Assembly: GCA_024648785.1 (NCBI GenBank)
Contig: JABYQB010000004.1
Location: forward strand, 1-64,000
Source of the DNA: Candidatus Westeberhardia cardiocondylae
GTDB taxonomy: Bacteria > Pseudomonadota > Gammaproteobacteria > Enterobacterales > Enterobacteriaceae
Direction: 5' to 3'
DNA: 64,000 bases
Part shown: positions 56,442 through 64,000 of the stretch, piece after piece
How the letters are laid out: each line of letters starts with the position of its first letter
Position numbering within the stretch: the first letter of the stretch is position 1
Position numbers and translations under genes: made by a program
Notes under the pieces: generated by a model
Told to the model about the DNA's origin: nothing
Databases searched by the model: none
The model's input: only the letters and a program-made list of their open reading frames with translations

Positions 56442-58373
56442 ATGGCAAAAATAATTGGAATCGATTTAGGAACAACAAATTCCTGTATCGCAATAATTGA
56501 GGGTAATAAACCAAAAGTACTTGAAAACAGTGAAGGTGACCGTACAACTCCATCTATTATTGCTTACACCGAAGAAGGAGAAATTTTAGTTGGACAACCT
56601 GCTAAAAGACAATCAATAACAAATCCAAAAAATACATTGTTTGCTATTAAACGACTTATTGGACGTCGATTTCATGACAAAGAAATACAACGTGATGTCA
56701 ATATTATGCCTTACAAAATAATCGCTTCGAAAAACGGAGATGCTTGGCTAGACATAAAAGGACAAAAAATGGCACCTCAACAAGTTTCTGCAGAAATACT
56801 AAAAAAAATGAAAAAGACTGCAGAAGATTATTTAGGAGAATCAATAACTGAAGCAGTAATAACTGTTCCAGCATATTTCAATGATACACAAAGACAAGCA
56901 ACAAAAGATGCAGGAAGAATAGCAGGATTAGATGTAAAACGTATAATTAATGAACCAACTGCAGCAGCACTAGCTTATGGGTTAGATAAAGAAACTGGAA
57001 ATAGAACTATTGCAGTATATGATTTAGGAGGTGGAACATTTGATATTTCAATAATTGAAATAGATAATGTTGATGGTGAAAAAACATTTGAAGTACTTGC
57101 AACAAATGGTGATACACATTTAGGAGGAGAAGATTTTGATAGTAAACTTATCAATTATTTAGTAAATGAATTTATAAAATATCAAGGAATAGATTTAAAA
57201 AATGACCCCTTAGCTATGCAACGCTTAAAAGAAGCTGCAGAAAAAGCAAAAATTGAACTTTCTTCTACACAACAAACTGATATAAATCTTCCATATATTA
57301 CTGCTGATTCTACTGGTCCAAAACATATGAATTTAAAAATGACTCGTGCTAAATTAGAATCACTAGTTGAAAAATTGGTTAACAACACATTAGAACCAGT
57401 AAAAATTGCTCTAAAAGATGCAGGATTATCAATTTCTGATATTAAAGATGTAATTTTAGTAGGAGGGCAAACTCGTATGCCACTTGTTCAAAAAAAAGTT
57501 ACTGATTTCTTTAAAAAAGAACCAAGAAAAGATGTAAATCCTGACGAAGCTGTTGCAATTGGAGCAGCAGTACAAGGTGGTGTATTAACAGGAGATGTAA
57601 AAGATGTATTACTCTTAGACGTAACTCCATTATCATTAGGAATCGAAACAATGGGTGGGGTAATGACAACATTAATTGCAAAAAACACTACAATTCCAAC
57701 AAAACATAGTCAAGTTTTTTCAACAGCAGAAGATAATCAATCAGCAGTAACAATACATGTTTTACAAGGTGAGAGAAAACGAGCAATTGATAATAAATCT
57801 TTAGGTCAATTTAATCTGGATGGTATTGCGCCAGCAATGAGAGGAATACCTCAAATTGAAGTAACATTTGATATTGATGCAGACGGAATTTTACATGTAT
57901 CTGCAAAAGACAAAAAAAGTGGAAGAGAACAAAAAATTACAATTAAAGCATCTTCTGGATTAAAAGAAGAAGAAATAAAAAAAATGGTACAAGAAGCTGA
58001 AGCAAATGCTGAATCTGACCGTAAATTTGAGGAATTAGTACAAATTAGAAATCAAGGCGATCATTTATTACATAGTACTCGTAAACAATTAAAAGAATTA
58101 GAAAAAGAACTAAATAAAGAAGATAAAACAAAAATTCAAAATGCATTAAACAATCTAGAATCTACATTAAAACAAGAAGATAAAAAAAATATAGAAGAAA
58201 AAATACAAGAATTAATTAAAGTATCAAATAAATTAATAGAAGTAGCACAAAAACAAGAAAAACATAGATCAAAAAATGAAAATAAAAAAACAGAAAAATG
58301 TGAAAATGTAGTTGATGCTGAATTTGAAGAAATTAAAGAAAAAAATAAAGATCAAAAAGATCAAAAAAAATGA
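56442..58373 (+). CDS. dnaK: Chaperone protein DnaK (Hsp70)
   Basis: An ATP-dependent chaperone that works with DnaJ and GrpE. It has 643 aa (E. coli 638). N-terminal ATPase ([49 protein letters not shown]), the linker [20 protein letters not shown], the substrate domain ([21 protein letters not shown]), and the helical lid. The tail ends in the conserved [12 protein letters not shown] but with extra [10 protein letters not shown]. Just before it, [10 protein letters not shown] replaces the usual Ala/Gly/Asp-rich linker and includes a cysteine; its DNA is almost identical to a stretch in folC. Transcribed from the sigma-32 promoter upstream; the stop is TGA. Confidence 0.98.
   Translation: MAKIIGIDLGTTNSCIAIIEGNKPKVLENSEGDRTTPSIIAYTEEGEILVGQPAKRQSITNPKNTLFAIKRLIGRRFHDKEIQRDVNIMPYKIIASKNGDAWLDIKGQKMAPQQVSAEILKKMKKTAEDYLGESITEAVITVPAYFNDTQRQATKDAGRIAGLDVKRIINEPTAAALAYGLDKETGNRTIAVYDLGGGTFDISIIEIDNVDGEKTFEVLATNGDTHLGGEDFDSKLINYLVNEFIKYQGIDLKNDPLAMQRLKEAAEKAKIELSSTQQTDINLPYITADSTGPKHMNLKMTRAKLESLVEKLVNNTLEPVKIALKDAGLSISDIKDVILVGGQTRMPLVQKKVTDFFKKEPRKDVNPDEAVAIGAAVQGGVLTGDVKDVLLLDVTPLSLGIETMGGVMTTLIAKNTTIPTKHSQVFSTAEDNQSAVTIHVLQGERKRAIDNKSLGQFNLDGIAPAMRGIPQIEVTFDIDADGILHVSAKDKKSGREQKITIKASSGLKEEEIKKMVQEAEANAESDRKFEELVQIRNQGDHLLHSTRKQLKELEKELNKEDKTKIQNALNNLESTLKQEDKKNIEEKIQELIKVSNKLIEVAQKQEKHRSKNENKKTEKCENVVDAEFEEIKEKNKDQKDQKK
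58279..58309 (+). repeat. 31-nt near-identical repeat, copy 2 (in dnaK)
   Basis: Matches 24278-24308 in folC at 30 of 31 positions, in the same reading frame, encoding [10 protein letters not shown] in the linker before the DnaK C-terminal VVDAEFEE. The single difference (A for G) is synonymous (AAA/AAG lysine). Confidence 0.8.
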
Positions 58374-58465
58374 TATATAATTTTAGTTTACTTAATAAAA
58401 TTATTATTTTTAAAATATATATCAAAATAATATTAAACTAATAAAATTGGGATCAATAAAAAATA

Positions 58466-59602
58466 ATGTCGAAATTAGACTACTATGAAATTTTAGGAAT
58501 TTCCAAAAATGCAGGAGATCGAGAAATCAAAAAAGCCTATAAACGTCTAGCAATAAAATTTCACCCAGATAGAAACCCTGGAAATAAATATGCTGAAGCA
58601 AAATTTAAAGAAATAAAAGAAGCATATGAAGTATTAAGTAATACCAAAAAAAGAAATATGTATGACCAATATGGTCATTCTGCATTTGAACAAGGAATAA
58701 ATAACGGGGGTGGGTTTAGTAGTACTACTGTAGAAGGAGATTTCGGGGAAATTTTTGGTGATGTTTTTGGAGATATATTTGGAAATAATAGAAGAAAAAG
58801 AACAAAAAGGGGGTCAGATTTACAATATAATATAGAATTATCATTAGAAGAAGCTGTAAAAGGAACAACAAAAAAAATAAATATTCCTACTTTAGAAACT
58901 TGTAATATTTGTAATGGTAGTGGTTCTAAACCAGGAACAACATATGTATCATGTAAAACATGCCATGGACATGGACAAATACAAATGCAGCAAGGATTTT
59001 TCACTATTCAACAAACTTGCCCTAATTGTCACGGGGATGGAAAAATTATTCAGTATCCTTGTAACACTTGTAATGGCCATGGTAGAGTAGAAACATTAAA
59101 AACACTATCAATAAAAATTCCAGAAGGTGTTGATGATGGTGATCGTATTAGATTATCTGGAAAAGGTGAAGCTGGTAAAAATGGAGTACAAAATGGTGAT
59201 CTATATATACAAATTAAAATAAAAAAACATAACATATTTGCAAGAGAAAATAATGATCTTTACTGTGAAGTACCAATTAATTTTGCCATGGCTGCACTAG
59301 GAGGTGAAATTGAAGTACCAACTTTAAATGGAAAAGTTGGTTTAAAAATTCCATCAGAAACACAAAGCGGGAAACTACTACGAATAAGAGGTAAAGGGGT
59401 AAAATCTATCAGAAACGGAAAACAAGGTGATTTATTATGTAGAATAATAGTAGAAACTCCAGTAAATCTTAATGAAAAACAAAGACAATTATTGAAAAAA
59501 CTGGAATTAAGCTTTGGAGGACCAAAGGGTAATCAAAATAGTCCTAGATCAAAAAGTTTTTTTGATGGAGTAAAAAAATTTTTTGATAATCTAACAAGAT
59601 AG
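58466..59602 (+). CDS. dnaJ: Chaperone protein DnaJ (Hsp40)
   Basis: Stimulates DnaK ATPase and delivers substrates. It has 378 aa (E. coli 376). The J domain has the HPD motif ([10 protein letters not shown]); a Gly/Phe region ([24 protein letters not shown]) follows; then four CxxCxGxG zinc repeats ([32 protein letters not shown]) and the C-terminal substrate-binding domains. All cysteines are present. It is 92 bases after dnaK and probably in the same transcript; GGGATC lies before the ATG. Confidence 0.98.
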   Translation: MSKLDYYEILGISKNAGDREIKKAYKRLAIKFHPDRNPGNKYAEAKFKEIKEAYEVLSNTKKRNMYDQYGHSAFEQGINNGGGFSSTTVEGDFGEIFGDVFGDIFGNNRRKRTKRGSDLQYNIELSLEEAVKGTTKKINIPTLETCNICNGSGSKPGTTYVSCKTCHGHGQIQMQQGFFTIQQTCPNCHGDGKIIQYPCNTCNGHGRVETLKTLSIKIPEGVDDGDRIRLSGKGEAGKNGVQNGDLYIQIKIKKHNIFARENNDLYCEVPINFAMAALGGEIEVPTLNGKVGLKIPSETQSGKLLRIRGKGVKSIRNGKQGDLLCRIIVETPVNLNEKQRQLLKKLELSFGGPKGNQNSPRSKSFFDGVKKFFDNLTR

Positions 59603-59697
59603 AAATATATTAATAAAATTTGAAAACAAAAACAAAACTTAATAAAATATAAATACGAAATAAAATTTAATACTTTAAATAAAAATTAATATCGTAC

Positions 59698-59958
59698 TTA
59701 CATATTATTTATTTTTAATGCCAAATTAGATTTGAAACGAGATGCTTTGTTTTTGTGTAATAAATTCTTATTAGCCTGACGATCTAATATTGACTTCAAA
59801 AATGAAAAATTATTTTCAGCTTTACATTTATCACCTGAATTAATAGAAGAAATAACTCTTTTTATTAAAGTTTTAATCATAGATCGTCTACTAATGTTAA
59901 ATTTTCTTTTTTTTTCAGATTGAATAATACTTTTTTTATTTGATTTAATATAAACCAT
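59698..59958 (-). CDS. rpsT: 30S ribosomal protein S20
   Basis: A primary 16S rRNA-binding protein of the 30S subunit. The 86 aa (E. coli 87) are basic and helical: IKSNKKSIIQSEKKRKFNISRRSMIKTLIKRV, then SILDRQANKNLLHKNKASRFKSNLALKIN. The Met-Val start differs from E. coli Met-Ala. It converges on dnaJ and is divergent from ileS, as in E. coli, where ribF lies between rpsT and ileS. Confidence 0.95.
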   Translation of the reverse strand: MVYIKSNKKSIIQSEKKRKFNISRRSMIKTLIKRVISSINSGDKCKAENNFSFLKSILDRQANKNLLHKNKASRFKSNLALKINNM

Positions 59959-60750
59959 AAAATAATTATTTTTTCTTTATATAATTTAAAAATTTTAGAA
60001 AATAGATAGAATATCATAACTTACATAAAATAACAAAAAAATTACAAAATATTTATTATAAATTTTAATTTGAAAATTTAATTTTTATAACTAAACTTAA
60101 TATTATAAAATAAAAATATTATTAATACAAATTATTTATTTTTAAAATTTATCTTAATTAAACATTTTTAAATAAATTAAAAACAAAATAATTCATATAT
60201 TTAATAAATATATTTAAAAATATAATGAAACATTCAAAAAATATACACATCCAAACTATTATAAAATAATAAAAATATAAAATATTTTAAAAAAATAAAT
60301 ATTATGGTAAAATGCAAAAGTTTAAAATGATATATTCACAAAATTAAAATTCTTTAATACTTGAAAACAAAATAATAAAAAAAATAAAATATTATATATA
60401 ATGCATGAAAACACAATATTTATTAATAAAATTTAAAAATATAATTTCTATTAATACTAAAATTTAACAAAAAATCAAATACACCATTAACAATAACAAA
60501 TATTTTTACTATTTTAAAATATCAAATATTAAAACAAAAATAAAATATTTTAAAATACTTATTTATTTATAAATATATAAATAAAAATATTACAAAAATT
60601 AAATAATAAAAAATATATAACAGATTTATATAAAAATAATAAAAATTTATAGTCTAAATATTAAAACAAACACTTAAAAATTACAAAAAAATATAATATA
60701 AAAAATAATAAAATAAAAATTTAATTTAAATTATAAATAAAAAATAAAAA
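59959..60750. other. Divergent intergenic region rpsT / ileS (former ribF locus)
   Basis: About 790 bases without a supported ORF. In E. coli this interval contains yaaY and ribF (939 bases for ribF). No FAD-synthetase motif or fragment can be recognised in any frame, so the gene is fully eroded or deleted here. Confidence 0.55.
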
Positions 60751-63585
60751 ATGCAAAAAACAAATTATAAAAATACTTTAAACATGCCAGAAACAAAATT
60801 TCCAATGAAAGGTAACTTACAAAAAAAAGAACAAGAAATTTTAAAAGAATGGAATCAACAAAACCTATATAAAAAAATTCGTGAATCCAAAAAAGGAAAA
60901 AAAATCTTTATTTTACATGATGGACCTATATATGCAAACGGAAATATACATATTGGTCATGCAATTAACAAAATATTAAAAGATATAATTATTAAAGAAA
61001 AAGGATTAATGGGATATGACGCGCCATATATACCTGGATGGGATTGCCATGGATTACCAATAGAAATTGAAGTAGAAAAAAATATCAAAAAATTAGGAAA
61101 AAAAATTAATTCTTACAAATTCAGACAATCATGTCAAGAATATGTCAAAAAACAAATAATAAAACAAAAAAAAGATTTCATACAATTAGGAATAATAGGA
61201 GATTGGGAAAATCCATATTTAACAATGGATAAAATAACAACAGCAAATACAATTAGAACACTAAAAAATATTATTTCTAATAAACAAGTATATCAAGGAA
61301 TTAAACCAACATATTGGTGTATTAACTGTTCTTCTACATTAGCAGAATCAGAAATCGAATATAAAAACACAAAATCTTTATCAATATATTGTATATTTCA
61401 AATAAATGAAATTGAAAAAATTACCAAAATATTTAAAACTCCAATTTTCTACAATAGAATATCATTAATAGTATGGACTACAAATCCATGGACATTACCT
61501 GGTAATCAGGCTATATCTATTCACCCGGAACAATATTATCAATTAATTAAAATAAATAAACAAATAATAATTATTAATGAAAAACTTGTTGATACCATAA
61601 TACAAAAAATTAAAATTAAAAATTGGAAAATATTAAGTACTATTAAAGGAAAATACTTAGAAAACATAAAATGCCAACACCCTTTTATGAAACTTACAAT
61701 ACCAATTGTATTAGACAATAATATAACTAACAAAATAGGAACAGGTTTAGTACATATTGCTCCAGGTCATGGTTTAATAGATTATATGATTTCTAAAAAA
61801 TACAAATTAAAAATAATTAATTTAATAAATGAAAATGGAATATATACATCAGACGTTTTCAAAAAATTAAATGGATTTAATATAAAAGAAGTAAATAATA
61901 AAATAATAAAAATTTTAAATGAAACAAACACTCTATTTTACATAGATAATATAAAACATTCTTATCCACATTGCTGGAGACATAAAACAAAAGTAATTTT
62001 CCGTTCAACACCACAATGGTTCATTAAAATACCAAAAAAAAATATTTTAGATTCATCAGATAAAACATTACTTGATCAAATTCATTGGAATCCAAAATGG
62101 GGAAAATCAAGAATAAAAACAATGATGATTAATTGCCCTGATTGGTGTATTTCAAGACAAAGAACATGGGGAACACCATTACCATTATTTATACATAAAA
62201 AAACAAAAAAATTACACCCAAATACCATAAATATTATGGAAGATATAGCAAAAATGATAGAAAAACATGGAACACAAGCTTGGTGGAATATTAAAACGGA
62301 AAAAATTCTTAACAATAAAGATTCTATTAATTACAGTAAAATAACAGATACATTAGATGTTTGGTTTGATTCTGGATCTACATACTTTACTGTAATAAAA
62401 ACAAGACCAGAATTTATGAAAAATACACCAAATATATATTTAGAAGGACATGATCAATATAGAGGGTGGTTTATGTCATCTTTAATCATATCAAATGCTA
62501 TAGAAAAAAAACCACCATATCATAAAATAATTAGTCATGGATTCGCTGTTGATAAAGATGGATATAAAATGTCCAAATCAAAAGGTAATATAATACAACC
62601 AAAAAGCATTACAAATAATTTTGGTGCAGATATACTTAGATTATGGATAGCTTCTATAAATTATACAAACGAAATTACTATTTCAAATAAAACTATTAAA
62701 CATACAATAGATATTTATAGAAAAATTAGAAATACATCCAGATTTTTATTAGGAAATTTATATGATTTTGATCCAAATTTACATATTGTTAAAAAAAAAA
62801 ATATGATTGCAATAGATCGTTGGGCCATAAGTTATACTAATAAAATACAAAAAAAAATCATTTCTTTATATGAAATATACGATTTTCACAATGTAATAAA
62901 AAATATCATGAAATTTTGTTCAATTAAAATGAGTTCATTTTATTTAGATATTATAAAAGATAGACAATATACAACAAAAAAAAACAGTAATAATAGAAGA
63001 AGCTGTCAAACAGCAATTTATCATATCATTGAATCACTAGTAAGATGGATATCCCCAATAATATCATTTACAGCTCATGAAATATGGAATTTCATCCCAG
63101 GAAAAAGAAAACAATTTGTTTTCACAGAAACATGGTACTCAAATTTATTTTCAATAGAAAATACAGAAAAATTAAATAATGAATATTGGAAATTAATACA
63201 AAAAATCAGAAATGAAATTAATAAAATAATAGAAAAAGAAAAAAACAAAAAAACAATTAATTCTCCACATGAAGCCAACGTAATATTATACGCAAAACCA
63301 AAACTTGCTAAAAAATTAAAAATATTAAGTACAGAATTATATTTCGCATTATCAACAGCATCTGCTAAAATAGAGAAATATGAAAATGATTACAAAAATA
63401 TAGCTACAAAATGTCAAGAAATAAAAGAACTAAAAATATTAATAATAAAAACAACAAAAAAAAAATGTCCAAGATGTTGGAATTTTACTAAAACAAATAC
63501 AAAAAATACAATGAAATACTCAGAAATATGTGAAAGATGCATTAACAATATATATGGTTCTGGAGAAAAAAGAAAATTTATTTAG
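60751..63585 (+). CDS. ileS: Isoleucyl-tRNA synthetase
   Basis: Charges tRNA-Ile and edits valine. It has 944 aa (E. coli 938). HIGH motif region HDGPIYANGNIHIGHAINKILKD (the usual DGPPYANG has Ile for the second Pro), CP1 editing domain (about 190-400; VWTTNPWTLPGN, IGTGLVHIAPGHG), KMSKS motif DGYKMSKSKGN, WFDSGSTYF, anticodon-binding helical domain, and the C-terminal zinc finger KKCPRCWNF...EICERCINNIYGSG. The N-terminal NMPETKFPMKGNLQKKE matches E. coli. It is followed directly by lspA; the stop is TAG. Confidence 0.97.
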   Translation: MQKTNYKNTLNMPETKFPMKGNLQKKEQEILKEWNQQNLYKKIRESKKGKKIFILHDGPIYANGNIHIGHAINKILKDIIIKEKGLMGYDAPYIPGWDCHGLPIEIEVEKNIKKLGKKINSYKFRQSCQEYVKKQIIKQKKDFIQLGIIGDWENPYLTMDKITTANTIRTLKNIISNKQVYQGIKPTYWCINCSSTLAESEIEYKNTKSLSIYCIFQINEIEKITKIFKTPIFYNRISLIVWTTNPWTLPGNQAISIHPEQYYQLIKINKQIIIINEKLVDTIIQKIKIKNWKILSTIKGKYLENIKCQHPFMKLTIPIVLDNNITNKIGTGLVHIAPGHGLIDYMISKKYKLKIINLINENGIYTSDVFKKLNGFNIKEVNNKIIKILNETNTLFYIDNIKHSYPHCWRHKTKVIFRSTPQWFIKIPKKNILDSSDKTLLDQIHWNPKWGKSRIKTMMINCPDWCISRQRTWGTPLPLFIHKKTKKLHPNTINIMEDIAKMIEKHGTQAWWNIKTEKILNNKDSINYSKITDTLDVWFDSGSTYFTVIKTRPEFMKNTPNIYLEGHDQYRGWFMSSLIISNAIEKKPPYHKIISHGFAVDKDGYKMSKSKGNIIQPKSITNNFGADILRLWIASINYTNEITISNKTIKHTIDIYRKIRNTSRFLLGNLYDFDPNLHIVKKKNMIAIDRWAISYTNKIQKKIISLYEIYDFHNVIKNIMKFCSIKMSSFYLDIIKDRQYTTKKNSNNRRSCQTAIYHIIESLVRWISPIISFTAHEIWNFIPGKRKQFVFTETWYSNLFSIENTEKLNNEYWKLIQKIRNEINKIIEKEKNKKTINSPHEANVILYAKPKLAKKLKILSTELYFALSTASAKIEKYENDYKNIATKCQEIKELKILIIKTTKKKCPRCWNFTKTNTKNTMKYSEICERCINNIYGSGEKRKFI

Positions 63586-63607
63586 ATTTTTATAAAAAAA
63601 ATAAAAT

Positions 63608-64000
63608 ATGTAAATTTTTAATTTACTATCTATTAATAGTATCAATTTTATTGATAGATTTAAAAACGAAGAAATATATTCAAACAAATTTAAATATTCA
63701 AGAAATAATATTTATTACAAAAAATATCAATATTACATATAAAAATAATACTGGAATTATCTTTGGATGTTTTAAAAACCAAATAGAACACAACCAAAAA
63801 ATAATTATAATAATATCTATTATTACTGTAATAATATTACTAATCATTTTACATAAAAACAAAAATACAAATAATATAGGTTATATACTAATAATAAGTG
63901 GTATCCTTGGAAATTTATTGGATAGACTAGTAAATAAATCAGTAATAGATTTTATAGATTTACATATAAACAACTATCATTTTCCGACATTTAATATATC
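63608..64000 (+). CDS. lspA: Lipoprotein signal peptidase LspA, partial at window end, start codon region disturbed
   Basis: Cleaves signal peptides of prolipoproteins in the inner membrane. The frame reads KFLIYYLLIVSILLIDLKTKKYI (TM1), NNTGIIFGCF (E. coli NYGAAFSF), a TM region, and SGILGNLLDRLVNKSVIDFIDLHI with both catalytic aspartates; the C-terminal part runs off the window. No in-frame ATG, GTG or TTG precedes TM1. ATG 63608 is followed by TAA; without the single T at 63611 it would read MKFLIYYLLIV in frame. So either an AUA/AUU start or a one-base insertion or assembly error applies. The gene follows ileS as in E. coli. Function is inferred from motifs; intactness is uncertain. Confidence 0.8.

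Overview
The window is a very AT-rich stretch of a reduced bacterial chromosome. Every recognisable protein resembles an enterobacterial (gammaproteobacterial) ortholog, often close to its full E. coli length (MreB is 347 aa, as in E. coli; the NuoI, FabB and RpoH sequences align nearly end to end). Intergenic DNA is almost pure A/T, neighbouring genes known from E. coli are missing, one gene (folC) is decaying, and there is no phage, IS element, CRISPR array, restriction system or transport island. This is the profile of an obligate insect endosymbiont of the Enterobacterales. Retention of acc/fab genes, mreBCD, complex I, rpoH and pta-ackA fits the general type of Wigglesworthia or Blochmannia-like symbionts, but the species cannot be fixed from this window alone.

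Layout. 1-6.2 kb: prfB-lysS, alaS, then three tRNAs (Ser-GCU, Arg-ACG, Arg-CCU). 6.3-9.6 kb (minus strand): rpiA, accC, accB, aroQ. 10.4-13.0 kb: mreB-mreC-mreD. 13.4-16.7 kb: eno, pcm, an nlpD-like gene. 16.9-19.1 kb (minus): aroC, rpoH. 20.0-24.4 kb: fabB, truA, accD and a frameshifted folC. 24.8-28.3 kb (minus): pta, ackA. 28.9-43.9 kb: all 13 nuo genes, with nuoC and nuoD fused. 44.0-47.5 kb (minus): nrdB, nrdA. 48.2-53.5 kb: gyrA, dnaB, ssb. 53.8-55.9 kb: yibN (minus), talB. 56.3-59.6 kb: a sigma-32 type heat-shock promoter, dnaK, dnaJ. 59.7-64 kb: rpsT (minus), ileS and the start of lspA. Several blocks keep the E. coli gene order with interior genes deleted: alaS-[csrA]-serV-arg; fabB...truA-[dedA]-accD-folC...pta-ackA...nuo...nrdBA...gyrA; talB...dnaK-dnaJ...rpsT-[ribF]-ileS-lspA.

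Function. Together the genes describe an aerobic cell that makes acetyl-phosphate/ATP through Pta-AckA and proton-motive force through complex I, keeps enolase and part of the non-oxidative pentose phosphate pathway (rpiA, talB), makes malonyl-CoA and fatty acids (accB, accC, accD, fabB), keeps two shikimate steps (aroQ, aroC), and keeps a rod-shape system, class Ia ribonucleotide reductase, replication proteins and a sigma-32/DnaK-DnaJ heat-shock circuit. No undescribed multigene system is visible. The points most worth checking are molecular: loss of the prfB programmed frameshift, a changed C-terminal cysteine pair in NrdA, homopolymer-associated frameshifts in folC, a damaged lspA start, a near-perfect 31-nt repeat shared by folC and dnaK, a conserved heat-shock promoter in an otherwise eroded intergenic region, GyrA substitutions at positions 83 and 87, surviving G/C homopolymers in an AT-rich genome, and a strong A+C strand skew that shapes the proteins differently on the two strands.
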